Source of the DNA: Photobacterium proteolyticum
GTDB taxonomy: Bacteria > Pseudomonadota > Gammaproteobacteria > Enterobacterales > Vibrionaceae
Length of the DNA: 64,000 nucleotides
Direction of reading: 5' to 3'
Assembly: GCF_001939735.1 (NCBI RefSeq)
Contig: NZ_MJIL01000087.1
Span: forward strand, 208,216-272,215
Shown: positions 37,119 to 46,125 of the stretch, piece by piece
How positions within the stretch are numbered: position 1 is the first letter of the stretch
Layout of the letters: every line of letters starts with the position of its first letter
The notes under the pieces: model-generated
Told to the model about the DNA's origin: nothing
The model's input: the letters and a program-made list of their open reading frames with translations, nothing else
Databases searched by the model: none
Program-made: the position numbers and the translations under genes

Positions 37119-39386
37119 ATGAATCAACAGCTAACTGTTACCAAGCGTGATGGACGCAAAGAAAGTATCGATTTGGAGAAAATCCACCGAGTGATCACCT
37201 GGGCTGCCGAAGGCCTGGAAAATGTCTCCGTATCACAAGTCGAGCTAAAATCTCACATTCAGTTTTACGAAGGGATCAAGACTGAGGATATTCACGAAAC
37301 CATCATCAAAGCAGCGGCTGACTTGATATCAGAAGAAACACCAGACTATCAGTACCTTGCTGCACGTCTTGCTATCTTCCACCTGCGCAAGAAAGCCTAT
37401 GGTCAGTTCGAGCCACCAAAACTTTTTGACCACGTTACGAACCTTGTAGAAAAAGGTAAGTACGACAACCATTTGCTCGAAGACTATAGCAAAGAAGAGT
37501 TTGACCTGATGGACAGCTACATTGACCATTGGCGTGATATGAACTTCTCTTATGCCGCTGTTAAACAGCTGGAAGGCAAGTACCTGGTTCAGAACCGTGT
37601 GACAGGCGAAATTTTCGAAAGCGCCCAGTTCCTGTACATGATGATCGCTGCCTGCCTGTTCGGCAAGTATCCGAAAGAAACCCGCCTTGGCTACATCAAG
37701 CGTTTCTATGATGCGGTATCAACATTCAAGATTTCACTACCGACACCTATCATGTCTGGTGTACGTACCCCGACACGCCAGTTCAGCTCCTGTGTACTGA
37801 TCGAATGTGACGATAGCCTGGATTCAATCAATGCCACAGCAAGCTCGATCGTACGTTACGTTTCCCAGCGTGCCGGCATCGGTATCAACGCTGGCCGCAT
37901 TCGTGCTCTTGGCTCGGAAATTCGTGGCGGTGAAGCCTTCCACACCGGCTGTATCCCGTTCTACAAATATTTCCAGACTGCCGTAAAATGTTGCTCGCAG
38001 GGCGGTGTTCGAGGCGGTGCCGCAACCCTGTTCTACCCAATTTGGCACGGTGAAGTCGAGTCATTACTGGTTCTTAAGAACAACCGTGGTGTTGAAGAAA
38101 ACCGCGTCCGTCACATGGACTACGGTGTTCAGATCAACAAGCTTATGTACACCCGCCTTATCAAGGGTGAAAGCATCAGCCTGTTCTCACCATCAGATGT
38201 TCCTGGCCTGTATGATGCATTCTTTGCCGACCAGGACGAATTTGAACGCCTGTACGTGAAGTACGAGCAAAACAGCAGCATCAAGCGCAAGACCATCAAG
38301 GCCATTGAGCTATTCTCGCTGCTGATGCAAGAGCGTGCATCTACCGGCCGTATCTACATTCAGAACGTCGACCACTGCAACACCCACAGCCCGTTTGATC
38401 CGGCTGTTGCACCAATTCGCCAGTCTAACCTATGTCTGGAAATTGCCCTGCCGACCAAACCACTGAACAACGTTGAAGACGAAAACGGCGAGATCGCCCT
38501 GTGTACGCTATCAGCGTTTAACCTGGGTGCTATCGACTCACTGGATGATCTGGAAGAGCTGGCCGATCTGACTGTTCGCGCGCTGGATGCCCTGCTTGAT
38601 TACCAGGACTATCCGCTTCCGGCTGCACGCCGCTCGACAATGAACCGCCGTACCCTGGGTGTCGGTGTGATTAACTTTGCCTACTACCTGGCGAAAAACG
38701 GTGTTCGCTACTCAGACGGCAGCGCAAACAACCTGACTCACCAGGCATTTGAAGCAATGCAGTACTACCTGCTGAAAGCATCTGTCGGTCTGGCAAAAGA
38801 GCAAGGCGCGTGCCCGTCATTTAACGAAACCACCTATGCTCAGGGCATCCTGCCTATCGATACCTACAAGCAGGACATCGATAAGATCTGTAGCCAAGAG
38901 CTTCACTACGACTGGGAAACGCTGCGCGAAGAGATCAAAACACACGGTCTGCGCAACTCAACCCTGTCTGCCCTGATGCCATCTGAGACCTCCTCTCAGA
39001 TCTCGAACGCAACCAACGGTATCGAGCCACCACGTGGTTTCGTATCAGTCAAGGCGTCGAAAGACGGTATCCTGAAGCAAGTTGTACCTGAGTACAGCAA
39101 GTACAAAGACAACTACGAGCTACTTTGGAACATCGGCAGCAACGACGGCTACCTGCAGCTGGTCGGTATCATGCAGAAATTCATCGATCAGGCGATTTCA
39201 GCCAATACAAACTACGACCCGAGCATCCAGCCGGGCGGCAAAGTACCGATGAAGCTCTTGCTAAAAGACCTGCTAACAGCGTATAAACTCGGCGTGAAAA
39301 CCTTGTACTACCACAACACCCGCGACGGCGCTTCAGACAGCCAGGGTGATGCAGGCGCAGATGACTGCACCAGCTGCAAGATTTAA
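37119..39386 (+). CDS. nrdA: Ribonucleotide reductase class Ia, alpha subunit
   Basis: Reduces ribonucleoside diphosphates to deoxy forms. 755 residues with an N-terminal ATP-cone (VTKRDGRKESIDLEKIHRV), the active-site cysteines in SSCVLIE, NLCLEIA and ALCTLSA, and the redox tail CTSCKI. I use ATG 37119 from homology to E. coli (MNQ...); the ORF extends to 37065 but those residues are unrelated. GGGA lies upstream. First gene of nrdA-nrdB-yfaE. Confidence 0.97.
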   Translation: MNQQLTVTKRDGRKESIDLEKIHRVITWAAEGLENVSVSQVELKSHIQFYEGIKTEDIHETIIKAAADLISEETPDYQYLAARLAIFHLRKKAYGQFEPPKLFDHVTNLVEKGKYDNHLLEDYSKEEFDLMDSYIDHWRDMNFSYAAVKQLEGKYLVQNRVTGEIFESAQFLYMMIAACLFGKYPKETRLGYIKRFYDAVSTFKISLPTPIMSGVRTPTRQFSSCVLIECDDSLDSINATASSIVRYVSQRAGIGINAGRIRALGSEIRGGEAFHTGCIPFYKYFQTAVKCCSQGGVRGGAATLFYPIWHGEVESLLVLKNNRGVEENRVRHMDYGVQINKLMYTRLIKGESISLFSPSDVPGLYDAFFADQDEFERLYVKYEQNSSIKRKTIKAIELFSLLMQERASTGRIYIQNVDHCNTHSPFDPAVAPIRQSNLCLEIALPTKPLNNVEDENGEIALCTLSAFNLGAIDSLDDLEELADLTVRALDALLDYQDYPLPAARRSTMNRRTLGVGVINFAYYLAKNGVRYSDGSANNLTHQAFEAMQYYLLKASVGLAKEQGACPSFNETTYAQGILPIDTYKQDIDKICSQELHYDWETLREEIKTHGLRNSTLSALMPSETSSQISNATNGIEPPRGFVSVKASKDGILKQVVPEYSKYKDNYELLWNIGSNDGYLQLVGIMQKFIDQAISANTNYDPSIQPGGKVPMKLLLKDLLTAYKLGVKTLYYHNTRDGASDSQGDAGADDCTSCKI

Positions 39387-39397
39387 CTGAATTGAAA

Positions 39398-39421
39398 CGA
39401 TGGGAGCTTAAGCTCCCATCG
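39398..39421 (+). other. Perfect 24-bp palindrome between nrdA and nrdB
   Basis: CGATGGGAGCTT followed directly by AAGCTCCCATCG. No T run follows, so it is more likely an mRNA stability or processing hairpin than a terminator. It ends five bases before the nrdB ribosome site. Confidence 0.7.
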
Positions 39422-39435
39422 ATGTTGAGGATATG

Positions 39436-40569
39436 ATGGCATATAGCACTTTTTGTCAAACCAATAACGATCAGCTAAAAGAACCGATGTTCTTCGGCCA
39501 GTCAGTCAACGTTGCTCGTTATGACCAACAGAAATTTGAAATTTTCGAAAAGCTGATTGAAAAGCAGCTTTCCTTCTTCTGGCGTCCGGAGGAAGTGGAC
39601 GTATCGGGCGACCGCATTGATTACAATAATCTGCCCGATCACGAAAGACACATTTTCATCAGCAACCTGAAGTATCAGACCTTGCTTGATTCCATTCAGG
39701 GCCGCAGCCCGAACGTTGCGCTACTGCCAATTGTTTCGATCCCGGAGCTTGAAACCTGGATTGAGACCTGGTCGTTTTCAGAAACGATCCACTCGCGCTC
39801 TTATACCCATATTATCCGCAACATCGTGACGGATCCGGCCATTGTGTTTGACGATATCGTTGATAACGAGCACATCATCAAACGTGCCGGCGATATCTCG
39901 AAATACTATGACGAGCTGATCTCTGCCACCAATGATTATCATCGCCTGGGCGAAGGTACCCATACCATTAACGGTGAAACCGTTACGGTTAACCTTCGTG
40001 AGATCAAGAAGAAGCTTTATCTTTGCATGATGTCGGTCAATGCGCTGGAAGCGATCCGCTTCTACGTCAGCTTTGCCTGCTCGTTTGCTTTCGCCGAGCG
40101 CGAGCTGATGGAAGGTAATGCCAAGATCATCAAGCTGATTGCCCGCGACGAGGCACTTCACCTAACCGGCACCCAGCATATCCTGAACCTGCTGCGTACC
40201 GGTCAGGACGATCCTGAGATGGCTGAGATCGCCCAAGAGTGTGAGCAAGAGTGCTTCGATATCTTCAAAGAGGCTGCCGAACAGGAAAAAGAGTGGGCGG
40301 AATACCTGTTCAAAGATGGTTCAATGATCGGTCTGAACAAAGACATCCTGTGCCAGTATGTCGAATACATTACCAACCTGCGCATGAAAGCGGTTGGCCT
40401 TGAGCATGCTTATCCGGGTGCGACGCAAAACCCAATTCCGTGGATAAACTCATGGCTATCTTCGGACAACGTTCAGGTTGCCCCGCAGGAAGCTGAGATC
40501 AGCTCATATTTAGTCGGTCAAATTGACAACGACGTCAGCGCCGACGATCTGGGTGACTTCGAGCTATGA
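39436..40569 (+). CDS. nrdB: Ribonucleotide reductase class Ia, beta subunit
   Basis: Di-iron tyrosyl radical subunit. 377 residues, near-identical in layout to E. coli NrdB, with the radical Tyr in SYTHIIRN and iron ligands in SETIH, AEREL and RDEALHLTG. The second ATG (39436) has GAGG at the better distance and matches the E. coli start (MAY). Overlaps yfaE by four bases. Confidence 0.97.
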   Translation: MAYSTFCQTNNDQLKEPMFFGQSVNVARYDQQKFEIFEKLIEKQLSFFWRPEEVDVSGDRIDYNNLPDHERHIFISNLKYQTLLDSIQGRSPNVALLPIVSIPELETWIETWSFSETIHSRSYTHIIRNIVTDPAIVFDDIVDNEHIIKRAGDISKYYDELISATNDYHRLGEGTHTINGETVTVNLREIKKKLYLCMMSVNALEAIRFYVSFACSFAFAERELMEGNAKIIKLIARDEALHLTGTQHILNLLRTGQDDPEMAEIAQECEQECFDIFKEAAEQEKEWAEYLFKDGSMIGLNKDILCQYVEYITNLRMKAVGLEHAYPGATQNPIPWINSWLSSDNVQVAPQEAEISSYLVGQIDNDVSADDLGDFEL

Positions 40570-40859
40570 GTCAATTGACCATCAAGGTTAACGGACAAAC
40601 GGTTCACGGCAACAGCCGTGAACCGTTACTAAACCAACTGGAAAAAGCCGGCCTGCAACCTGAGTTCCAGTGCCGAAACGGCATGTGCGGTGCGTGCCGC
40701 TGCAAATTGAAGGCCGGTGCCGTCAATCAGGATGATGTGATGGCTTTTGTCGCCCCTAACGAAGTATTATCCTGCTGCTCGGTGCCCAAGAGCAACCTCG
40801 AGATCGAATTCGATTACCTGCTGGCAGAAAACCCACAGGCCGAAGCCGCCAACAGCTAG
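40566..40859 (+). CDS. yfaE: YfaE, 2Fe-2S ferredoxin for NrdB maintenance
   Basis: 97-residue ferredoxin that helps assemble and maintain the NrdB di-iron tyrosyl cofactor. Cluster cysteines: Cys36, Cys41 and Cys44 ([11 protein letters not shown]) and a fourth at 70/71 (LSCCSV). The start overlaps the nrdB stop (ATGA). Confidence 0.94.
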   Translation: MSQLTIKVNGQTVHGNSREPLLNQLEKAGLQPEFQCRNGMCGACRCKLKAGAVNQDDVMAFVAPNEVLSCCSVPKSNLEIEFDYLLAENPQAEAANS

Positions 40860-40866
40860 CAACTAA

Positions 40867-42486
40867 CTACGACACCAACTCTACCTCTTCGCTCAGCGTA
40901 GGCCGCTTGAATGTATTCAACCATTCCAGCAATGTCCGCTGCGGCATTGGTTTAGCATAATAAAACCCCTGATGATAGTTCACCCCTCGCTGCAGCAGGC
41001 TCTCTGCCTGCTGAACTGTCTCCACGCCTTCGGCTATAATCGACATATCCAAGCGACGAGCCAGTTCTATCATCGAATCCAGAAGCGGAATGGCGGTGCC
41101 TTCTTCTACGAGCTCTTTAATAAAGACCTTGTCGATTTTAACCACGTCGAACGGAAAACGCCGGATCAAATCAAGCCCAGAATAACCGGTGCCGAAATCA
41201 TCCACTGCAATTCGAAAACCGCAGGTCTGTAGCCGGTTGAGCTGGGCGATGACAGTCACCATCTCCGACTCCGAAAAGGCCAGTTCCTCGGTCACCTCCA
41301 GAAGCAAGTGCTTGGTGATCAGCCTGTCGTTATTGCAACGCTGGCAGATACGATCCGCAAACTCGTGATCGAGCAGTGAGTGACGGCTAATATTCACCGA
41401 CAGATAACGCGAGTCCATCAGGGCTTCATTGTCTCGAATAAAATCGATAGCCGTGTCGAGTACGAAATCGGTGAGCGCGGAGATTTTTCCCAGTTGCTCG
41501 GCCAGCGGAATAAATATTAGCGGCGAAATCATCCCATGAACCGGATGTTGCCAGCGCAATAGCAATTCAAAGCCAAGGGGATTATCGATACGAGGATCAA
41601 CGATTGGCTGAAAGTAGACTTCCAGTTCGCGATTTTTTAGTGCCCACTCAAACGTGGCCGGCAAAGACTGGCGTAATACCCTGCGGTGGCTCGCATAGGC
41701 ATAAATAAGACTAAAAACACTACCAAGCAGTATCGATATCCAGTACTGCTCTATCAAATAATGTAATTTAAACCTCGGCGTCACCAGAAACTCAAGCTCT
41801 AGCGGGTACTGGGGAGAGGCAAAATTCAAGACACTCACCTGATGTTTTGCCTCATTAACATCAATGCTATTGTGATCACTCAGTTGAGGCTTTCCCGCAA
41901 CAGTAACGACAAAGGGTAAATTATCAAACGGCAGCCCATTTCCAACTAACTCAGTAAGAACATCGGGCGGGATCAGTGCATTTGCCCCCATGCCATCCTG
42001 GCCACGCAGGTATACAAAAAAGGATTGGGTCTTCCCCGTTTTCGCCCGGGTTAAAGAAAGTGTTCTGCTGCCAGCGATTTCCGGCCAGCGCGCAATCGTA
42101 CTGGGAAAAATACGTATCGATGTCCGGCCAAGGTTACTGGTACAGTATACTCTGTTATCCTGGTTAATCAGGCCTATCTCTTTCACACGATATAAAAGGA
42201 AAACCGTTTTACGCAACGCCCCGACATCACCCGGCGTACAGGCCATATTGTCCATCAGCAACGGCTGAAGGCTCGCAGCAGTATTATCAACAAAACTATT
42301 AATTCGAGATAGCGCATCTTCACCTAATATCGAAAGATCCGCATGGAGCTTCCAGAAATAAAAGGGCAAGCTAAGAAAAAATGTCAGTAAATAAATAACA
42401 ACCACATCTCTAAATAAGGAGCGGTTAGTACCTGTCTGATTTCCTAAACCTTTTCGCTTCGATGTTTTATTATTATCACCATGCAT
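40867..42486 (-). CDS. CSS-motif/EAL c-di-GMP phosphodiesterase
   Basis: Membrane phosphodiesterase of the PdeC type, about 539 residues: transmembrane helix (~30-50), a periplasmic CSS-like domain with CTSNLG in place of Cys-Ser-Ser, a second helix (~245-265), and a cytoplasmic EAL domain. The EAL signature reads ELL (GFELLLRW) but retains Glu. The other catalytic residues are present: VNIS, EVTEE, DDFGTGYSG, VVKIDK, AEGVET, YHQGFYYAKP. Likely an active enzyme. ATG at 42486 is preferred to TTG three codons upstream; no good ribosome site for either. It ends seven bases after the yfaE stop, in convergent orientation. Confidence 0.88.
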   Translation of the reverse strand: MHGDNNKTSKRKGLGNQTGTNRSLFRDVVVIYLLTFFLSLPFYFWKLHADLSILGEDALSRINSFVDNTAASLQPLLMDNMACTPGDVGALRKTVFLLYRVKEIGLINQDNRVYCTSNLGRTSIRIFPSTIARWPEIAGSRTLSLTRAKTGKTQSFFVYLRGQDGMGANALIPPDVLTELVGNGLPFDNLPFVVTVAGKPQLSDHNSIDVNEAKHQVSVLNFASPQYPLELEFLVTPRFKLHYLIEQYWISILLGSVFSLIYAYASHRRVLRQSLPATFEWALKNRELEVYFQPIVDPRIDNPLGFELLLRWQHPVHGMISPLIFIPLAEQLGKISALTDFVLDTAIDFIRDNEALMDSRYLSVNISRHSLLDHEFADRICQRCNNDRLITKHLLLEVTEELAFSESEMVTVIAQLNRLQTCGFRIAVDDFGTGYSGLDLIRRFPFDVVKIDKVFIKELVEEGTAIPLLDSMIELARRLDMSIIAEGVETVQQAESLLQRGVNYHQGFYYAKPMPQRTLLEWLNTFKRPTLSEEVELVS

Positions 42487-42801
42487 CCAAGCCAACTTGT
42501 TTAGTTATTTTTCATTAAAATATGGAAGTGATGTCTAATTTTTATCTTTATAGTGGGGATACTACATACTATTTCGACAAATAAAAAGAGCGGATCAAAC
42601 GAACAGTTCAAATATGATATTGACCTTATCATAGCAATGATAATATTCACATATTTTTGCAACCGACACTAAGTTGCAAACATTATTTTTTGCGATAAAT
42701 ATATCTTTTTACTTTAGATTTCAGCCAATATCCATATAAAACAAATACAATTCATTGTTAATTATAATGATAGTTCTATTAGTAATAGGGTCATTAGAAT
42801 A
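42487..42801. promoter_or_regulatory. EAL gene upstream region with two palindromes
   Basis: Very AT-rich, no ORF. TTATCAT-N4-ATGATAA (42626-42643) and TTTGCAAC-N9-GTTGCAAA (42656-42680) are perfect inverted repeats 12 bases apart, likely operators for the phosphodiesterase gene. Confidence 0.5.
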
Positions 42802-42830
42802 AAAAATAAAAGCTGCCAAATGACAGCTTT
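42802..42830 (-). terminator. cinA-family gene terminator
   Basis: On the minus strand AAAGCTG pairs with CAGCTTT, followed by TTTATTTTTTATT. Confidence 0.75.
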
Positions 42831-42848
42831 AAATAACAATTTAACTTA

Positions 42849-44063
42849 TTAAAGCAAGAGAAATACTTCCTGCTCTGTTGCCAGTGATTCATACTGGCCG
42901 ATAACCGGACATTGATCTAGGTACCTTCTCAGCATATCTAACATGACGGTGGCAATGACACTGCGCTGGGCACGGTGATTATAGTTACGTTTAGGCGTGA
43001 TCCGTTGTGCCCAACTCCCCGTCGGAGTCGACAGCGCTACAATCACTCCCCCGTTATAACAGGCTCCCGATACCAATGCCAACTGAGCTCCCACTTCTTC
43101 ACAAACGGCAGCGGCTACCGCCGCGACTTCTTTCGGGCTTTCACTTTCTAAGTTTGGCTCTGCCGACATTGTCCAGGCCTGCTGTAAGGCATTTCTGCTC
43201 TCGTCATGATCCTGCAACCAATTTGCTAGCCAGCCGCCGGTAAAATGCTCAACAACCGTCAGGCGCTGATCGGTCGCCACCAGCTTTTGACCCACATGTT
43301 GCACCAAGTCAACATCAACGCTGACAACATTATCGCCTAACAACTCAATCATCTGTTGCTGTACCGAGGCTGCCAGCTCGGCTGCCCGGGGCGTAAATAG
43401 CTTTACTTCAATAAACGGTAGCGAAGAGCGATACCCGACTTCAAATCCGGCAGGCAGTTGCAAAGATGCCAGCGTTTGACCGATCCCTGACTCAGACAGA
43501 CCAAAGGTGTAAAACCGATGGCAGTCAAGCGCATGAACAGTATCAAACTTTGACTTAAGACGAGGCAGAATTTCCTCCTGCGTCATCTTCTTAAACTCAC
43601 TGGGAACACCGGGCGTAAAATAGACCCATGCCCGATTAAGCTTGATCACAAAACCACAGGCTGTGCCAATCGGGTTCTCGATCAATTCAGCCCCTTCAGG
43701 CAGCATTGCCTGCTTGAGGTTTGTTTTAGGCATCTCCCGCCCGAGAGCCTGATACTTGGCTTGCATCTGCCGGACCCAGTAGTCCGACTGCTCCAGGCCA
43801 GAATCAGCAGCAATAGCAGCCGCCTGAGCAGTTAAATCATCCGTTGTCGGCCCCAGCCCACCATTAACCACTACAATATCAGCCGTTAGGCTACAATGCT
43901 CAATTTCAGCCGCTAAGCCTTCAAGCTTATCGCCAACAGTCGTTCTGCGGGACAAAGGAAAACCATGTTGGAAAAACAAACGCGATAGCCATGCGGCATT
44001 TGAATCGACAATATCCCCATGCAGTACTTCTTCCCCGGTACTGATCATTGCTACTTGCAACAT
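42849..44063 (-). CDS. CinA-family protein (NMN deamidase/ADP-ribose pyrophosphatase-related, YfaY-like)
   Basis: 404-residue two-domain protein: an N-terminal MoCF/COG1058 domain (ISTGEEVLHGDIVDSNAAWL, VNGGLGPTTDDLT, GVPSEF) and a C-terminal PncC-like domain (about 250-385). In the C-terminal part the usual GLLA-type catalytic serine region reads HFTGGWLANWL, which weakens the case for amidase activity; E. coli YfaY is also a divergent member. AGGGAAAGC precedes the ATG. Confidence 0.85.
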   Translation of the reverse strand: MLQVAMISTGEEVLHGDIVDSNAAWLSRLFFQHGFPLSRRTTVGDKLEGLAAEIEHCSLTADIVVVNGGLGPTTDDLTAQAAAIAADSGLEQSDYWVRQMQAKYQALGREMPKTNLKQAMLPEGAELIENPIGTACGFVIKLNRAWVYFTPGVPSEFKKMTQEEILPRLKSKFDTVHALDCHRFYTFGLSESGIGQTLASLQLPAGFEVGYRSSLPFIEVKLFTPRAAELAASVQQQMIELLGDNVVSVDVDLVQHVGQKLVATDQRLTVVEHFTGGWLANWLQDHDESRNALQQAWTMSAEPNLESESPKEVAAVAAAVCEEVGAQLALVSGACYNGGVIVALSTPTGSWAQRITPKRNYNHRAQRSVIATVMLDMLRRYLDQCPVIGQYESLATEQEVFLLL

Positions 44064-44106
44064 GCTTTCCCTCTTTTTGTCATTATGATCGGTATCTAAT
44101 ACACCT

Positions 44107-44151
44107 TATACCCAAGCTACCTCAAGATGCTAGTTTCAGCGAGAATTACTT
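44107..44151. repeat. End fragment of the dispersed inverted-repeat element
   Basis: The first ~24 bases and the next ~20 match the right end of the 265-bp element in reverse orientation. Similarity then breaks up, with traces to about 44190. It is a truncated copy in the tyrP upstream region. Confidence 0.75.
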
Positions 44152-44269
44152 TACTACTAGGTCGAGCCGCGCAGGCCAGGCACAAATATAAAGTTGATTT
44201 TATAGCCGGCCCCACGCACTTGTGTGTTTTTTGGAAAAGTCAACACCCTGACTTACCCACCACCCAAGA

Positions 44270-44287
44270 CGTAAAGTAATATTTACA
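44270..44287. promoter_or_regulatory. Strong TyrR box upstream of tyrP
   Basis: CGTAAAGTAATATTTACA matches the TyrR consensus TGTAAA-N6-TTTACA at 11 of 12 specified bases. Confidence 0.75.
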
Positions 44288-44301
44288 ACTAAAAATACAA
44301 T

Positions 44302-44334
44302 TGTTGACAGTCAGTATCACTACCTTTAAGGTAG
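44302..44334 (+). promoter_or_regulatory. tyrP promoter with a weak TyrR box
   Basis: A consensus -35, TTGACA, at 44304-44309 lies inside a weak TyrR box (TGTTGACAGTCAGTATCA, 44302-44319) that retains the essential G2 and C17. The weak box starts 32 bases after the strong one, three helical turns. The -10 is poor and lies in a CTACCTT-T-AAGGTAG palindrome (44320-44334). Confidence 0.5.
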
Positions 44335-44401
44335 CAAGCAGTTTCAATCAGGAGCAGACTTCGTATACGCAGGCTGTTTAACTATAGAAAGGTCAAATAA
44401 C

Positions 44402-44437
44402 GTGAAAATTTGCTTCATCTACACCGACTATCGATAG
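44402..44437 (+). CDS. Candidate leader peptide MKICFIYTDYR of tyrP
   Basis: An 11-codon ORF, GTG to TAG, with GAAAGG nine bases upstream. It encodes Phe5, Tyr7 and Tyr10 and ends Tyr-Arg-stop, in front of a tyrosine transporter. Its stop codon directly touches CCACAGTGGC (44438-44447), which can pair with GCCATTGTGG (44503-44512), and a small TTACC/GGTAA hairpin lies between. No intrinsic terminator is visible, but C-rich, G-poor segments (around 44470-44500 and 44560-44590) could load Rho. Function as a tyrosine-sensing arrest or attenuation peptide is inference. Confidence 0.55.
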   Translation: MKICFIYTDYR

Positions 44438-44610
44438 CCACAGTGGCACGAACAGGTGTAAAGAATAGTTACCACCCGGTAATCAACATTCATCTCGATT
44501 CCGCCATTGTGGCCATTTCTCTTCCGGGAGATAAGAGCACAGGTATGTGCCTGTCAAACAGCAGCCATCTCCCCCACTAACTAGAACTAACAACAGGGAA
44601 ATTTAACGCA
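44438..44610 (+). promoter_or_regulatory. Structured tyrP mRNA leader
   Basis: Contains the long stem 44438-44447/44503-44512, a TCTC/GAGA hairpin near 44520-44535, and ACAGG/CCTGT near 44550-44566, then a C-rich unpaired stretch before tyrP. These ~170 bases are unusually long for a simple leader. Confidence 0.45.
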
Positions 44611-45819
44611 ATGACCATGAACAAAACACTCGGCAGCACATTGATTATTGCCGGAACCACCATAGGTGCCGGTATGCTGGCACTGCCACTGGCTTCAGCC
44701 GGACTTGGCTTCGCTACAGCGACACTTCTCATGTTCGGTATCTGGGCACTAATGATTTACACCGCGCTGCTTATGCTGGAGGTCCACCAGCACGCCGATC
44801 AAAATGCAACCCTGCACACCCTTGCTCACCAGTTACTGGGCCGTAAGGGCCAAGTCATTGCCAGCTTTGCCATGTTGTTCCTGTTCTACTCTCTCTGCGC
44901 GGCGTACATTGCCGGTGGCGGAGCCCAGCTCAATGACAAGCTAAACAACTGGATGGGAATGCATGTCGGCCCACAAACCGGTACAATTATTTTTACTCTG
45001 CTGATTGCTTCGGTCGTTTCGGTGGGTACTCACTCGGTTGATATGGTGAACAGGATCCTGTTTGCCCTCAAGATTGTCGCGCTTGCTACCATGCTTTTCT
45101 TGCTGGCACCACACGTACAGGGCGGACACCTCGTTGATATGCCAGTCCAAAAAGGCCTATTGCTTTCTGCTCTACCAGTCATATTTACGTCTTTCGGTTT
45201 TCACGGCAGCATTCCGTCCATCGTTCGCTACGTCGGCCTGGATATGAAAGCGCTTAGGAAAATCATGATTGTGGGCTCGGCAACACCTCTGATGATCTAC
45301 GTTTTCTGGCAGGTTGCCAGCCAGGGCGTATTGAGCCAGCCAGATCTAATGGCCAGTACCACGCTTGGCTCTTTCATCGCGACGCTAAGCCAGATGCTAC
45401 ACAACCCTATGGTAAGCCAGTCTGTGTCTATCTTTGCCGATCTGGCACTGGCAACCTCGTTTCTGGGTGTAAGCCTGGGCTTGTTCGACTTTTTATCTGA
45501 CAGCCTTAAACGCGGCAACCAGGCAAAAGGACGCCTGCAGACCGCCCTGGTTACTTTCGTACCACCTCTGGGCTTTGCCCTGTTCTACCCGCAAGGATTT
45601 ATCATGGCACTGGGCTTTGCCGCCATCGCTCTAGTGATCCTGGCTATTTTCCTACCTGTCGCGATGGTAAAGGCCCAACGCAAACAGCGCCCGGGCAGTG
45701 AAACCGACTACCAGGTAAGTGGTGGCTCTGCAGCACTGGCGCTTGTCACTGGTCTGGGGATCATGATCATCTCGGCTCAGTTCCTGCAAATGGCCGGCAT
45801 CATTCCTGCCGTGGGTTAA
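44611..45819 (+). CDS. tyrP: TyrP, tyrosine-specific transporter
   Basis: Proton-driven aromatic amino acid permease of the HAAAP family. 402 residues with 11 predicted helices and the family signature TLIIAGTTIGAGMLALPL near the N terminus, then SFGFHGSIPSIV. The family includes TyrP, Mtr and TnaB; the upstream TyrR boxes favour the tyrosine carrier. AGGG lies 12 bases upstream. Confidence 0.88.
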   Translation: MTMNKTLGSTLIIAGTTIGAGMLALPLASAGLGFATATLLMFGIWALMIYTALLMLEVHQHADQNATLHTLAHQLLGRKGQVIASFAMLFLFYSLCAAYIAGGGAQLNDKLNNWMGMHVGPQTGTIIFTLLIASVVSVGTHSVDMVNRILFALKIVALATMLFLLAPHVQGGHLVDMPVQKGLLLSALPVIFTSFGFHGSIPSIVRYVGLDMKALRKIMIVGSATPLMIYVFWQVASQGVLSQPDLMASTTLGSFIATLSQMLHNPMVSQSVSIFADLALATSFLGVSLGLFDFLSDSLKRGNQAKGRLQTALVTFVPPLGFALFYPQGFIMALGFAAIALVILAIFLPVAMVKAQRKQRPGSETDYQVSGGSAALALVTGLGIMIISAQFLQMAGIIPAVG

Positions 45820-46125
45820 TAGATAGCATCAGGTTAATAACGCAAGGTAAATAGACCCCAGATTAATAGACAGATACATAAATAGGCTGACAACCTAATG
45901 GGCACCCATTTATTGCCAGCTTGTTACAACCATAAGGCTTGCACATGCAAGCCTTATTCATTATCAGCGATAATGATAAATTTTGCAGGCAAAATTCACC
46001 ATCTGACGCCAATTTCCGCGAAAAAGCAAAAACAACAAGTATTTCCTCTAGGAATTTCCCCCCATTTCAGTAATACTCTTGCCCGTCCTTAACCCCACCC
46101 TGATTTCGTTAATTCGGAGCGTACC
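45820..46125. other. Spacer between tyrP and the DUF3943 gene
   Basis: ATAAGGCTTGCA pairs with TGCAAGCCTTAT (45932-45957) as a near-perfect hairpin, probably the tyrP terminator though its T run is weak. Nothing else seen. Confidence 0.5.

Noticed and set aside
42750..42776. Fur box near ATAATGATAG
   Set aside because: Too few matches to the 19-bp consensus, in AT-rich DNA where chance matches are common.
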